A DNA stretch of 61,458 nt from Oceanospirillaceae bacterium (GCA_013215375.1 JABSRB010000034.1:1-61458), one strand, 5' to 3'. Positions 9,044 through 18,838 are shown, numbered from the stretch's first letter. Translations and numbers: made by a program. Notes: generated from the sequence alone by a model not told the origin.

Positions 9044-9997
9044 ATGAACAAGCTCAATAGTTGGAAAAACACACTGCTTATGCTCGGGTTAAGCCTTGCT
9101 TGCGCTGCGACTGTGCAAGCTGCTGTGGAATCAAAAGACCCGATTAAACTGACTTTACACGATTGGACGGGGCAGTTAATTAGCACCCAAATCATGGGTG
9201 AAGTTCTGAAAAAAGCGGGCTATAACATTCAATATGTTCAAGCTGATTATATTGCCCAGTTCGCCGGATTGAAAACAGGTGACTTGCACGTCGCCATGGA
9301 AATTTGGGAAACCACAGGTCGAGAGGCGATGGATGAAGCCACCGCTACCGGTAAAGTAGAGAACCTCGGAGAATCCGGGATGCTGGCCACCGAAGAGTGG
9401 TGGTACCCAGATTATATGAATGACCTCTGTCCGGGGCTACCCGATTGGAAAGCACTGAAAAATTGCGCCAAACAATTTAGCACCCCTGAAACAGCACCGA
9501 TGGGCCGTTATCTGGGCGCGCCAGTGACTTGGGGCGGCTTTGATGATGAGCGGGTAGAGGCGCTGGATTTACCTTTTGAAGTGGTGCATGCCGGCACGGA
9601 TGCGGCGCTATTTGCCGAGTTAGAATCAGCCTATCAACGCAAGGCTCCGGTACTGTTGTGGGTCTATGCGCCTCACTGGGCACCGATCAAATATAAGGGC
9701 GAGTGGGTTAAGTTTCCCGATTATAACCAAGAGTGTTATAGCGACCCGAGCTGGGGCTTAAACCCTGATATGGCCTACGATTGTGGCAAGCCGACTGGGC
9801 CTATCTGGAAAGTCTCTTGGTCTGGGCTAAAAGATAAGTGGCCCGGTGCCCACAAAATCATCCGCGCCTTTAAGGTTGATAACGCAGAGATGGGCGCGAT
9901 GATCTCCAACGTTGATTTAGAGGGTGAAAAACTAGAGAAGATTGTCTCAGCTTGGATGAACACCAATTCAGCTCGCTGGCAGCAGTGGATTAAATGA
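9044..9997 (+). CDS. proX: Glycine betaine/proline-type ABC transporter substrate-binding protein
   Basis: Periplasmic OpuAC/ProX-family receptor for quaternary amines, 317 residues. The start is supported by CTGGAGG seven bases upstream. A Sec signal peptide ends near VQAA (about residue 26). The mature protein has many Trp residues (HDWTG, EIWETTG, EEWWYPDY, APHWAPIKY), as expected for an aromatic cage around a trimethylammonium group. First gene of a plus-strand operon with ATPase, permease, kinase-like and dehydrogenase genes. Confidence 0.92.
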   Translation: MNKLNSWKNTLLMLGLSLACAATVQAAVESKDPIKLTLHDWTGQLISTQIMGEVLKKAGYNIQYVQADYIAQFAGLKTGDLHVAMEIWETTGREAMDEATATGKVENLGESGMLATEEWWYPDYMNDLCPGLPDWKALKNCAKQFSTPETAPMGRYLGAPVTWGGFDDERVEALDLPFEVVHAGTDAALFAELESAYQRKAPVLLWVYAPHWAPIKYKGEWVKFPDYNQECYSDPSWGLNPDMAYDCGKPTGPIWKVSWSGLKDKWPGAHKIIRAFKVDNAEMGAMISNVDLEGEKLEKIVSAWMNTNSARWQQWIK

Positions 9998-10005
9998 AGT
10001 GTTTG

Positions 10006-10030
10006 GCCGATGAGATTCAAAGTCATCGGC
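10006..10030 (+). terminator. Stem-loop between binding-protein and ATPase genes
   Basis: GCCGATGA (10006-10013) pairs with TCATCGGC (10023-10030), followed by TGATATTTTA. With no long T-run it is better read as a partial terminator or 3'-end stabiliser that favours more binding protein than ATPase, a common arrangement in binding-protein-first operons. Confidence 0.5.
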
Positions 10031-10051
10031 TGATATTTTAAAGGCCTAATT

Positions 10052-11080
10052 ATGTCTAATACTGTGAAACTCTCCTGTCGGGGAGTGTGGAAGTTGTTCG
10101 GTGATAATGCCGAGCAATTCCTCAAACAGGGGATAGCTGCTAGTGATGATAGCGCGCTGATCCAAGCGTCGCTGGTGGGGGCGGTAAGGGATGTCAATAT
10201 TGATATCTATGAGGGAGAAATTTTTGTCATCATGGGGCTTTCGGGCTCCGGTAAATCGACCTTAGTACGCTGCCTGTCACGTTTAATAGAGCCCAACGCT
10301 GGGCAGATATTATTTAATGGTGAAGATTTACTGCGCATGCCCGAGCCGCAAATGGTGGAGATCCGCCGTCATAAAATGGGCATGGTATTTCAGCATTTTG
10401 CGCTGCTGCCACATTTGACGGTGCTGGGCAATGTGGCTTTCCCACTGGAAGTACAAGGTGTGGCTAAAGAGGCTAGGGAGCCTCGCGCCCGTGAGATGAT
10501 AGAGCTTGTAGGGCTCAGTGATCGCGCCGATAACTATCCGCGCGAATTATCTGGGGGGCAACAGCAGCGGGTGGGTATTGCCCGATCGCTGGCAGTGGAA
10601 CCTGAACTGTGGTTTCTCGATGAACCTTTCTCGGCACTTGACCCGCTGATTCGCCGCGAGATGCAAGATGAGTTTTTGCGCTTACAGCAGGCATTAAACA
10701 AAACCATTGTCTTTATTACCCACGATTTTGATGAGGCAATCCGTCTCGCCGATCGCATCGCGATTATGAAAGACGGCCAAGTGATTCAACTGGGAACTCC
10801 CGAAGAGTTAGTCTTAGCACCGGCCAATGATTATGTGGCTGAATTTACCCGCTACATTCCCAGGGGCAAAGTACTTAGTGTTGCAGCCGTGATGAAACCT
10901 GTCAGCGCTAAATATTTTGTGGCAAAAGTGCATTTTAAACAGCGTATCGAAGCGGTTATCGATCAAATAACGGCACAGGCGCAGCTGCCCCATGCTGTTA
11001 TTAATGAAGCTGGTGAAATCATCGGTCAAATTGACCGGGCAGATGTGGTTGATTTACTGGTGGGCCCAGCCAATGCCTAA
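10052..11080 (+). CDS. proV: Glycine betaine/proline ABC transporter ATP-binding protein
   Basis: ATPase subunit of a ProU/OpuA-type importer, 342 residues. Walker A GLSGSGKST is at 62-70, the signature is LSGGQQQRVGIARSL, Walker B is LWFLDEPFSALDP, and the switch His is in FITHDFDEA. After the nucleotide-binding domain a short CBS-like tail ends in NEAGEIIGQIDRADVVDLLV. The tail is shorter than the two CBS domains of E. coli ProV, so osmotic gating through CBS may be reduced. Its stop overlaps the permease start by 8 bases. Confidence 0.92.
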   Translation: MSNTVKLSCRGVWKLFGDNAEQFLKQGIAASDDSALIQASLVGAVRDVNIDIYEGEIFVIMGLSGSGKSTLVRCLSRLIEPNAGQILFNGEDLLRMPEPQMVEIRRHKMGMVFQHFALLPHLTVLGNVAFPLEVQGVAKEAREPRAREMIELVGLSDRADNYPRELSGGQQQRVGIARSLAVEPELWFLDEPFSALDPLIRREMQDEFLRLQQALNKTIVFITHDFDEAIRLADRIAIMKDGQVIQLGTPEELVLAPANDYVAEFTRYIPRGKVLSVAAVMKPVSAKYFVAKVHFKQRIEAVIDQITAQAQLPHAVINEAGEIIGQIDRADVVDLLVGPANA

Positions 11081-13061
11081 TCACTGGTTGCACAGGGGCC
11101 ACTGGAAGTATTTTTGGTTCTGTGCGCTGTTGATATCGCTGTATCTCAATTTATATGGACGGCAGTGGCTGCCGCGCTGGTCGCTAAAGTTTCCGCGTCA
11201 GTGGGAGTTACCACTGCGCCATGAAATTTCTACTTTCATGAACTGGTTAGTGGAAGACGCCAGCTTAGGTTTTTTTAGCTTTCGCGAGTTTACCCGCGGC
11301 ATTGCCTGGCTGTTGGACATCCCGCTGCAAATAGCCCGCAGTATTTTCTCAACCGGTTTGATGAAGGGCGTCGGCTCCGATGCCGTGCAATTATTGCCTC
11401 CTCTGCCTTGGTTGGGGGTGATTGCGGTGGTGGCGGCGATTGGTTACTGCGCCAAAGACTTTAAATTAGCATTACTGGTGGCTGGCTGTTTTGCATATTT
11501 AGCCGTGTTTGGTCAGTGGCAGAGCGCGATGGATACCTTGGCCTCTATCTTGATTACTGTGCCTATTGGTGTCGCCGGGGGCCTGTTGCTGGGAATCATT
11601 AGTTATCGTCACCATTGGCTCGAAAAATTAATATCGCCCTTTTTAGATTTGATGCAGACCATTCCTATCTTTGCCTACCTAGTCCCTATTTTATTTTTGT
11701 TTGGCTTTGGTCCCGTGGCAGCCATGGTGGGCACTATTATCTACGCAATGCCTCCCATGGTGCGTATTACTTTGCATGCACTGCAGAGCGTGCCCCCTGA
11801 GCTGGTGGAATTTGGCCGTATGGCGGGGTGTGTACCGCGCCAATTACTCTGGAAAGTGCTGATCCCCAGTGCTCGCCCAGGTCTGATGATAGGGGTTAAT
11901 CAAGTGATCATGTTGTCGCTCAATATGGTTATTATTGCCTCGATGATTGGCGCGGGGGGCTTGGGCTATGATGTACTTACCTCACTACGCCGCCTAGATA
12001 TTGGCGCCGGGTTAGAATCCGGATTGGCGATTGTGGTGCTGGCGGTCGCGCTTGACCGGTTGAGTCAGGCACTTGCGGTTAAAACGCAGGTCACCCGATT
12101 GAAAAAGGCCCCAAGTTTTGTGGCGCGCCACGCCTGGCTGTTAGGCACAACGTTAATAATAACAGTGACTTATTTACTAGGTTTTTTTATTCCCCTAGTG
12201 CAAAGCTACCCAGAATCACTGCAATTGACCACCGGCTCAAGTTTGAGCGAGGCAGTGAAATGGCTAAATATTAATATGTTTGACTATTTTGAAGCGGTTA
12301 AATCCGCACTACTGCTAAATGTATTAATTCCGCTGAAGCGTTTTCTGATCTCGCTGCCTTGGGGTTGGGTGATTGGCCTGCTGGCTATTTTGGGCTGGCA
12401 GTTAGGGCGCTGGAAATTGTGTTTGTTAGTAGTGGGCTTAGCGCTGTTTATTTTGCTCACTGGGCAGTGGCAAAAAGCCATGATCACCGTTTATCTCTGT
12501 GGTATCTCGGTGGTGATAGCGGCGCTGATTGGCATCCCCTTAGGTATCGTTTCCGCCACTAGCGAGCGGGCTTGGCGCATCAGCCAAATAATCATCGACA
12601 CATTGCAAACTCTACCCTCTTTTGTCTATCTTATCCCGGTGGTGATGTTGTTCAGGGTGGGAGATTTTTCGGCGATGATCGCCGTCGTGCTCTACGCGAT
12701 TACCCCGGCGATTCGTTATACCGCTCACGGAATTCGCAGCGTAGATGCGCAGTTGATAGAGGCGGGTATTGTCTCTGGTTGTACTAAGAGTCAGCTATTG
12801 TGGAAGATTCGCCTGCCAATGGCGATGCCTGATATTTTGCTGGGTATTAATCAGACCATCATGCTGGCGCTGTCAATGTTAGTCATCACCGCGCTGGTCG
12901 GTACCCGTGATTTAGGACAGGAAGTATACATAGCGCTAACCAGGGCAGATACCGGCCAGGGGATGATCGCCGGCCTGTCTATTGCGGCTATCGCGATTAT
13001 TGCCGACCGGCTAATTGCCACTAGTGCCAAACATACCCGGCAGCGGTTGGGATTGAATTGA
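11073..13061 (+). CDS. proW: Betaine-type ABC transporter permease with two fused membrane domains
   Basis: Inner-membrane permease, 662 residues with the ATG at 11073, about twice the length of ordinary ProW. Two copies of the transport domain lie in tandem: one with IPIGVAGGLLLGIISYRHHW and the EAA loop EFGRMAGCVPRQLLWKVLIP, the second with LIGIPLGIVSATSERAW and EAGIVSGCTKSQLLWKIRLP. Both halves also carry GQWQ(S/K)AM just before the domain. The gene therefore encodes a covalent permease dimer, so one polypeptide would pair with two ATPase subunits. The frame extends upstream to 10992 inside the ATPase gene, but the start overlapping its stop (ATGCCTAA) is more natural. Confidence 0.9.
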   Translation: MPNHWLHRGHWKYFWFCALLISLYLNLYGRQWLPRWSLKFPRQWELPLRHEISTFMNWLVEDASLGFFSFREFTRGIAWLLDIPLQIARSIFSTGLMKGVGSDAVQLLPPLPWLGVIAVVAAIGYCAKDFKLALLVAGCFAYLAVFGQWQSAMDTLASILITVPIGVAGGLLLGIISYRHHWLEKLISPFLDLMQTIPIFAYLVPILFLFGFGPVAAMVGTIIYAMPPMVRITLHALQSVPPELVEFGRMAGCVPRQLLWKVLIPSARPGLMIGVNQVIMLSLNMVIIASMIGAGGLGYDVLTSLRRLDIGAGLESGLAIVVLAVALDRLSQALAVKTQVTRLKKAPSFVARHAWLLGTTLIITVTYLLGFFIPLVQSYPESLQLTTGSSLSEAVKWLNINMFDYFEAVKSALLLNVLIPLKRFLISLPWGWVIGLLAILGWQLGRWKLCLLVVGLALFILLTGQWQKAMITVYLCGISVVIAALIGIPLGIVSATSERAWRISQIIIDTLQTLPSFVYLIPVVMLFRVGDFSAMIAVVLYAITPAIRYTAHGIRSVDAQLIEAGIVSGCTKSQLLWKIRLPMAMPDILLGINQTIMLALSMLVITALVGTRDLGQEVYIALTRADTGQGMIAGLSIAAIAIIADRLIATSAKHTRQRLGLN

Positions 13062-13129
13062 ATATTTATCGGTGCCGTTGCTAAAAGTGGGCAACCGAGA
13101 ATTAACTTAATAACTTAGAGGCAGTGCCT

Positions 13130-14017
13130 ATGTTAAGTGTGGCAAAAAATACCGCCGAAAATCTCAGCTGCTGGCAAGAGCCAGTATTGGCAGTGCCTCT
13201 AAGTGGTGGGCTGACCAATACCAATTTTAAAGTACGTTATAGAAATGATGATTACGTGATCAGAATTGGCGAGGACATCCCCGAGCACGGCATCATGCGT
13301 TTTAATGAGTTAAACGCCAGCCAAGCGGCATATCAAGCCGGAATTTCACCGCAGATAACTCACAGTGAAAAAGGTGTGTTAGTGATTCGTTTTATAGAGG
13401 GCAACACATTAGCTGCAGCGGATATACGCTGCGAGCAGATGTTAGCGCGCATTTTAGTGTTATTAAAAAGCTGTCACCAGCAAGTACCCCGCTATTTAAA
13501 AGCGGGTTGCATGAGCTTTTGGGTGTTCCAAGTTAATCGCACTTATGCGAGTACCTTAAGTGACATTCAAAGTCGCAGCAGTGCCGAACTCAGTCGGCTA
13601 ATAGAGATAAACGCACAGTTAGAAACGGCGGTCGGCAGAGTCAATATTAGCTTCTGTCACAACGATATGCTGGCGGCAAATTTTATTGATGGCGGTGAAA
13701 AGCTCTGGCTGATTGACTGGGATTACGCGGGGTTTAACAGCCCGTTGTTTGATTTGGCTAATTTGGCCAGCAACAGCGATTTGAGTGAACCGTTGGAGCG
13801 CTGGCTGCTGGAAAATTATTACCAGCGACCGCTCAACGAAAAGTTGTGGCGTAGCTACAGCGCGATGAAATGTGCCTCGCTGTTGCGTGAGGCAATGTGG
13901 AGCATGGTCTCTGAGAAATACACTCAACTGGATATTGATTACACGCAATACACCTTTAAAAATTTGCGGCGCTTTGAGCGCGCCTACTCAAAATATGTAG
14001 CAATAGCAGGAGCATAA
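13130..14017 (+). CDS. Choline/ethanolamine kinase-like phosphotransferase
   Basis: Protein-kinase-fold small-molecule kinase, 295 residues, with a start at the ATG behind TTAGAGG. The nucleotide loop reads LSGGLTNTNFKV, the catalytic Brenner motif is CHNDMLAANF (D and N both present), and the metal-binding motif is LIDWDYA. This is the LicA/choline kinase pattern. The setting between betaine transport and dimethylglycine dehydrogenase suggests a choline- or amino-alcohol-related substrate. Why a betaine demethylation operon needs a kinase is unclear. Fold sure, substrate inferred. Confidence 0.82.
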   Translation: MLSVAKNTAENLSCWQEPVLAVPLSGGLTNTNFKVRYRNDDYVIRIGEDIPEHGIMRFNELNASQAAYQAGISPQITHSEKGVLVIRFIEGNTLAAADIRCEQMLARILVLLKSCHQQVPRYLKAGCMSFWVFQVNRTYASTLSDIQSRSSAELSRLIEINAQLETAVGRVNISFCHNDMLAANFIDGGEKLWLIDWDYAGFNSPLFDLANLASNSDLSEPLERWLLENYYQRPLNEKLWRSYSAMKCASLLREAMWSMVSEKYTQLDIDYTQYTFKNLRRFERAYSKYVAIAGA

Positions 14018-14022
14018 TAGCG

Positions 14023-16473
14023 ATGACCTTTCCAACACAGGCACAAATAATTGTCATAGGCGGTGGTATTATTGGCTGCAGTACCGCCTATCACTTAGCG
14101 AAAGAGGGCGCCAAGGAAGTGATAGTGCTGGAGAGCGGAGAGCTCACCAACGGCTCAACATGGCACGCCGCTGGGCTTGTCGGTCAATTGCGCAGCTCGG
14201 CAAATATTACTCAATTGTTAAAAAATTCGGTGGATATCTACAAAAATCTGCAGGCTGAAACGGGCTTGGCAACTGGCTGGAAAATGAATGGTGGGCTGCG
14301 CCTCGCCTGCAATAAAGATCGCTGGATAGAAGTGCGGCGTCAGGCGACCACCGCGCACAGTTTTGGGCTGCCGATGGAATTGCTCAGTGCCAGTGAAGCG
14401 CAACAGCTCTGGCCGCTAATGGATGTGTCCGATATTGTCGGGGCGGCATTTTTGCCCACCGATGGACAGGCCAATCCCTCAGATATTACCCAGTCACTGG
14501 CGAAAGGTGCGCGCATGCGCGGGGTTAAGTTCTACCAAAATACGCGGGTGACCGGCATCAAAGTTGTGGCAGGCACAGTGGTGTCGGTCACCACTGACCA
14601 AGGTGAGATTAAATGTGAAAAGGTAGTGAATTGCTGTGGTTTATGGTCCAGAGAAGTGGGTCGTATGGCCGGTGTCAATGTGCCTTTACAGAGCGTTGAG
14701 CATCAGTACATGGTTACAGAGCCGTTAAAAGGCCAGCCAGTGCCCGGTGATTTACCAACCTTGCGCGATCCGGATCGGCTGATCTATTTTAAGGAGGAAG
14801 TGGGCGGGCTAATTATGGGCGGTTATGAGCCCAACCCCATTGCCTGGGCGCGAAAAGGCATCCCCGACAAATTCCATTTCTCGCTGTTAAATGAAAACTG
14901 GCAACACTTTGAACCGTTGATGGAGCAGGCGTTGTTTAGGGTGCCAGCACTAGAGACTGCCGGCATAAGAACCTTAACCAACGGCCCCGAATCATTTACT
15001 CCAGACGGTAACTTTATACTTGGCGAGGCCCCAGAGGTGAAAAACTTCTTTGTCGGCGCGGGCTTTAACGCCTTTGGTATTGCCTCAGGTGGCGGCGCGG
15101 GGCAGGCTTTGGCACAGTGGGTGATAGCGGGCGAGCCGCCGATGGATCTGTGGCCGGTAGATATTCGCCGCTTTAGTAAAGTGCACCGCGATGATGATTT
15201 TGTCTGCACCCGCACATTGGAGGCATACGCCAAGCACTACACCATGAGCTGGCCTCACGAAGAATATAGTAGCGCCCGCGGTGTACTGACTTCGCTGCTC
15301 TATCCAGAACTAAAAGCGCAAGGTGCCTGTTTTGGCAGCAAAAACGGTTGGGAGCGCCCCAACTGGTTTGCTCAAGAGGGCATGCAAGCCGTTGATCGCT
15401 ACTCTTACGGGCGGCAAAATTGGTTTGCAGCGGTAGGCGAGGAGCACAGGGCAACCCGTGAATCAGTGGTGGTTTTTGATCAGAGTTCCTTTGCTAAATT
15501 CAGCTTTAAAGGCCCAGATGCAGGGCAGGCGCTAAGCTGGATATGTGCCAACCACGTGGATGCAGAAGTGGGGAAGCTGGTCTATACCCAGCTGCTCAAT
15601 GATCGAGGAGGTATTGAATGTGACTTAACAGTGGCAAAAATTTCACAAGATGAATTTTACATAGTGACGGGCACCGGTTTTCGCACCCATGATTACCACT
15701 GGATTAAACATAACATCCCCGCACATTTGACGGAGTTTGAGTTTGTCGACATCACCGAACAATGGACTACCTTGTCGCTGATGGGCCCTAATGCACGTAA
15801 AGTATTGAGTCAGGTTACCCAAGCAGATGTCAGTAATAGCGGCTTCTCCTTTGCCACTGTACAGAAAATAGAAATTGCCGGGCATTTGCTGCAGGCACTG
15901 CGAGTTACTTACGTTGGCGAGCTCGGCTGGGAACTGCACATGCCGCGGGACGCGGGCGCCGATGTATATCGAGCAATCATGGCGGCAGGGGCAGAGCTGC
16001 AAATTCGCAACGCCGGTTATCGGGCGATTGAATCATTGCGTCTAGAAAAAGGCTACCGTGCCTGGGGGGCTGAACTCACTCCAGATAGCACACCTCAAGA
16101 GGCTGGGTTGGGCTGGGCGGTGAAATTAAATACCCAGCTTAACTTTAAAGGTCGCAAGGCGCTGGAACTGCGCAGAGGTCAGGCACTGCAAAAGCGCTTA
16201 GCCTGTTTTACGGTGGATGATCCGGATATTATTTTATTGGGTCGTGAAACGATATATCGCAATGGTGAGCGGGTCGGTTATCTGACCAGTGGCGGTTGGG
16301 GCTACACCATCCAAACCAACATAGGCTATGGATATGTACGTAATGACCAAGGAGTTGATAGCGAATATTTGCAAGCGGGGACATACGAACTGGAAATCGC
16401 CTCAACGCGAGTACCTTGTAAAATTCACCTCAAAGCTTTGTACGACCCATCGATGACCAAGGTCAGGGCATGA
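14023..16473 (+). CDS. FAD-dependent dimethylglycine/sarcosine dehydrogenase with GcvT domain
   Basis: Oxidative N-demethylase, 816 residues, the full length of the DMGDH/SARDH family. Rossmann motif VIGGGIIGCS lies at 11-20, and STWHAAG holds H48, the residue that carries covalent FAD in the mammalian enzymes. The C-terminal half is a GcvT/aminomethyltransferase fold (GELGWELHMPRDAG, RAIESLRLEKGYRAWGAELT), which binds tetrahydrofolate and captures the one-carbon unit. Expected step: dimethylglycine to sarcosine or sarcosine to glycine. No betaine demethylase (GbcAB or BHMT) is in the window, so the first step must be encoded elsewhere. RBS AGGAG is 10 bases upstream. Confidence 0.9.
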   Translation: MTFPTQAQIIVIGGGIIGCSTAYHLAKEGAKEVIVLESGELTNGSTWHAAGLVGQLRSSANITQLLKNSVDIYKNLQAETGLATGWKMNGGLRLACNKDRWIEVRRQATTAHSFGLPMELLSASEAQQLWPLMDVSDIVGAAFLPTDGQANPSDITQSLAKGARMRGVKFYQNTRVTGIKVVAGTVVSVTTDQGEIKCEKVVNCCGLWSREVGRMAGVNVPLQSVEHQYMVTEPLKGQPVPGDLPTLRDPDRLIYFKEEVGGLIMGGYEPNPIAWARKGIPDKFHFSLLNENWQHFEPLMEQALFRVPALETAGIRTLTNGPESFTPDGNFILGEAPEVKNFFVGAGFNAFGIASGGGAGQALAQWVIAGEPPMDLWPVDIRRFSKVHRDDDFVCTRTLEAYAKHYTMSWPHEEYSSARGVLTSLLYPELKAQGACFGSKNGWERPNWFAQEGMQAVDRYSYGRQNWFAAVGEEHRATRESVVVFDQSSFAKFSFKGPDAGQALSWICANHVDAEVGKLVYTQLLNDRGGIECDLTVAKISQDEFYIVTGTGFRTHDYHWIKHNIPAHLTEFEFVDITEQWTTLSLMGPNARKVLSQVTQADVSNSGFSFATVQKIEIAGHLLQALRVTYVGELGWELHMPRDAGADVYRAIMAAGAELQIRNAGYRAIESLRLEKGYRAWGAELTPDSTPQEAGLGWAVKLNTQLNFKGRKALELRRGQALQKRLACFTVDDPDIILLGRETIYRNGERVGYLTSGGWGYTIQTNIGYGYVRNDQGVDSEYLQAGTYELEIASTRVPCKIHLKALYDPSMTKVRA

Positions 16474-16522
16474 TTTCAAGCTAGAGGGGGAGATGATTAC
16501 TGGATTTCATGTGTTTATTACA

Positions 16523-16603
16523 TCTCTGTGTAGCGTAGCGCCTCTGTGTTCTGTGTGGTGAGAAATCTTTAATAGATAGGTTTACCACGCAGAACGCGTG
16601 CTT
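16523..16603. repeat. CTCTGTG hairpin repeat, short member
   Basis: Left arm TCTCTGTGTAGCGTAGCGCC (16524 on) with CTGTGTGGTGAGAAA; right arm GGTTTACCACGCAGAACGCG (to about 16600). The loop is only about 20 bases, against 30-110 in other copies. It lies between converging genes. Confidence 0.6.
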
Positions 16604-16650
16604 AAATGTGGCGCCGTTAGGGAGTGATATTAGAATGACTGTCTAATGGC

Positions 16651-18816
16651 TTACTCGCTATTTTCTTTATTGAGCAGGGTGCTAAATGGCCGTTTGTTTT
16701 CTGTGGACCAATGATCGGATGCATTGATAAATTGTTTAAAAGATAATGGCCTGCTGAATAAATAGCCCTGCGCAGACTGACAGCTATTTTGCCTTAAAAA
16801 TTCTTGTTGCGTTTCATTTTCAACCCCTTCGGCGATGACTCCTAAATTTAAACTTTTTGCCATGGCTAAAATTGCCAGCACAATGGCGTTTTGGTTGTGC
16901 CCAATACTTAATTCTTGGATAAAAGAGCGATCTATTTTTAAGTGATCTATAGGCAGCTTTTGTAAATAAGAGAGCGAGCTATAGCCAGTGCCAAAATCAT
17001 CTATAGCAATAGTAATACCCAGTTTTCTAACGGCTGTTAAGAATACTTGCACAGTCTCGAAGTCATCGACTAACACGCCTTCTGTAAGTTCCAATTCAAG
17101 AAAGGAGGCAACGTCGATCTCACTTTTTGTAACGCTATTGGTGATAATACCTAATAGCTGTTGGTCTCGTATTTGGATAGGGGATAAGTTAACTGATAAT
17201 GTAATAGGTATGTTTTGTTTATGTAAAATCTCCAGTAATTTAATGGATTCCTTAATCACCCATTGACCAATGGCCACGATTAACCCTGTCTGCTCAGCGA
17301 TAGGGATAAACTCATCGGGTAAAATCAAACCTTGATTGGGCTTGTTCCATCGAATCAGTGCTTCAGCTTTGATAACGTTGCCAGATTGAAGGTCATAGAT
17401 AGGCTGTAAAAAAAGCTCAAACTGCTTATCTTCAATTGCCACACGTAATGCCGCTTCTAATTCAATTCGCCGCAGCGACTGCAGTCTGAGTGCCTCAGAG
17501 TAAAAATGGATAGACTGATTTTTTTTATCCCGTCCAAAAAAAGCGGCCAAATCTGCATTTCGCATTAACTCTTGTGCGCTAATAACATCATTTTGGTAGT
17601 GGGATGCACCAATGCTTAAGCCAATTTTACAAGTGTTTTGGTTGATGATATTGATTGGCTCACAAGCGGCATTGATCAAACGCTTAGCGACGAGTTCGCA
17701 CTCTTCTTCATTTGATTTGTATAAAATAATGGCGAATTCGTTACCACCAAGACGGGCTAAAATGCTCTGTTCGCCAATAATGGGTTTTAACCGAGCAACC
17801 ACGGTTTTAATCACTTCATCGCCTGCGGCATAGCCGTATGCTTCATTGATCCGCTTGATGTGTTTAATATTGATCTGTAAAACAAACAGTGAAGAGTTAC
17901 GGGTCATTGCGTTTTCTAAGCTCTGCCAAAAAAATTGTCGATTGGGCAAATCCGTCATGACGTCAAAATAGGTGAGTTTTTCATTACTTTGTTGTAAGTA
18001 TTTTACGCGGCTTATATCCGTTACAAGCAATAACCAATAAGTCAGTTTGGTATTAATATCTTTTACAGGGCAAATAGTTATGTGAAGCCAGCGACTCACT
18101 GTATCTGGCTTTATCCAATAAATTTCACTATTCCATTTTTTCTGGGTATTGAGTACCCTTTGAAATTCAGGGAATTGGCGGTGACAGAGATCTAAAATAA
18201 TATCGATAGGTGCAATGCTGTCATTTTCTCTAATATCAAAAATATGAAAAAGGGCTGGGTTCTGCGCTAAGGGCTGCATGTTTGCATCAATCATGGCAAT
18301 ACCAAACTCACAGTGTTCCATTAGCTCTTTAATAGGTGAATGCAGGTCAATTTTATTACTTAAGTTATAAGTGAGAGACTCTATACGTTTATAGATTAAC
18401 TCGTGTTGCTCTAATACTTTATCGTTAGATATTAACAATTCTCGGGCGAGCTGTAGGGTGCTTTGGCGAATATTATATTCATTTTCTAAGTTGATAATAA
18501 CCAGATATTTCTTGTCGTCCTGAGTGATAGCAGAAGCTTCTAACCGCCAGAGACCAACGCTGGTTTGTTCGCTCCAAATCCCAGAGTTAATACGGCCATC
18601 AAGGTTACTTGTCCAAAATTTATTGGCATCATACAAAAAGTCAGTTAAGTAAACTGAATTGTTGTTTTCAGGGGTTACTTCACCGTTTAAGCCCCTGGGG
18701 AAAATAGCCGAGAACCAAGTTGTATTTGAATGGATGGCTCTATAGCTATTATCTTGATTTTTAACCATCACGGCGCAATCAAGTATGTTTAATTCTTGAA
18801 GTAATGAAGCCAGCAT
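16651..18816 (-). CDS. GGDEF-EAL domain protein (probable c-di-GMP phosphodiesterase)
   Basis: Cytoplasmic c-di-GMP protein, 721 residues from the ATG at 18816, 22 bases past the GTPase stop; the frame extends further but would overlap the GTPase gene. The N-terminal 300 residues look PAS-like. The GGDEF domain is degenerate at its signature (RLGGNEF, Asn for Asp). The EAL domain looks complete (KAEALIRW, ELTEGVL, IDDFGTGYSS, KIDRSFI). Net phosphodiesterase activity, with GGDEF as regulatory domain, is the likely reading. No TM segment. Last gene of an operon with a small GTPase and an OmpA-domain protein, so its output may be tied to a GTPase-controlled envelope complex (inference). Confidence 0.88.
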   Translation of the reverse strand: MLASLLQELNILDCAVMVKNQDNSYRAIHSNTTWFSAIFPRGLNGEVTPENNNSVYLTDFLYDANKFWTSNLDGRINSGIWSEQTSVGLWRLEASAITQDDKKYLVIINLENEYNIRQSTLQLARELLISNDKVLEQHELIYKRIESLTYNLSNKIDLHSPIKELMEHCEFGIAMIDANMQPLAQNPALFHIFDIRENDSIAPIDIILDLCHRQFPEFQRVLNTQKKWNSEIYWIKPDTVSRWLHITICPVKDINTKLTYWLLLVTDISRVKYLQQSNEKLTYFDVMTDLPNRQFFWQSLENAMTRNSSLFVLQINIKHIKRINEAYGYAAGDEVIKTVVARLKPIIGEQSILARLGGNEFAIILYKSNEEECELVAKRLINAACEPINIINQNTCKIGLSIGASHYQNDVISAQELMRNADLAAFFGRDKKNQSIHFYSEALRLQSLRRIELEAALRVAIEDKQFELFLQPIYDLQSGNVIKAEALIRWNKPNQGLILPDEFIPIAEQTGLIVAIGQWVIKESIKLLEILHKQNIPITLSVNLSPIQIRDQQLLGIITNSVTKSEIDVASFLELELTEGVLVDDFETVQVFLTAVRKLGITIAIDDFGTGYSSLSYLQKLPIDHLKIDRSFIQELSIGHNQNAIVLAILAMAKSLNLGVIAEGVENETQQEFLRQNSCQSAQGYLFSRPLSFKQFINASDHWSTENKRPFSTLLNKENSE

Positions 18817-18838
18817 TTTCTTTGTCTCTATATAATAA

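Noticed and set aside
10992-11072. Longer start for the fused permease inside the ATPase gene
   Set aside because: The ATG overlapping the ATPase stop gives the usual coupled start, and the extension has no membrane or family features.
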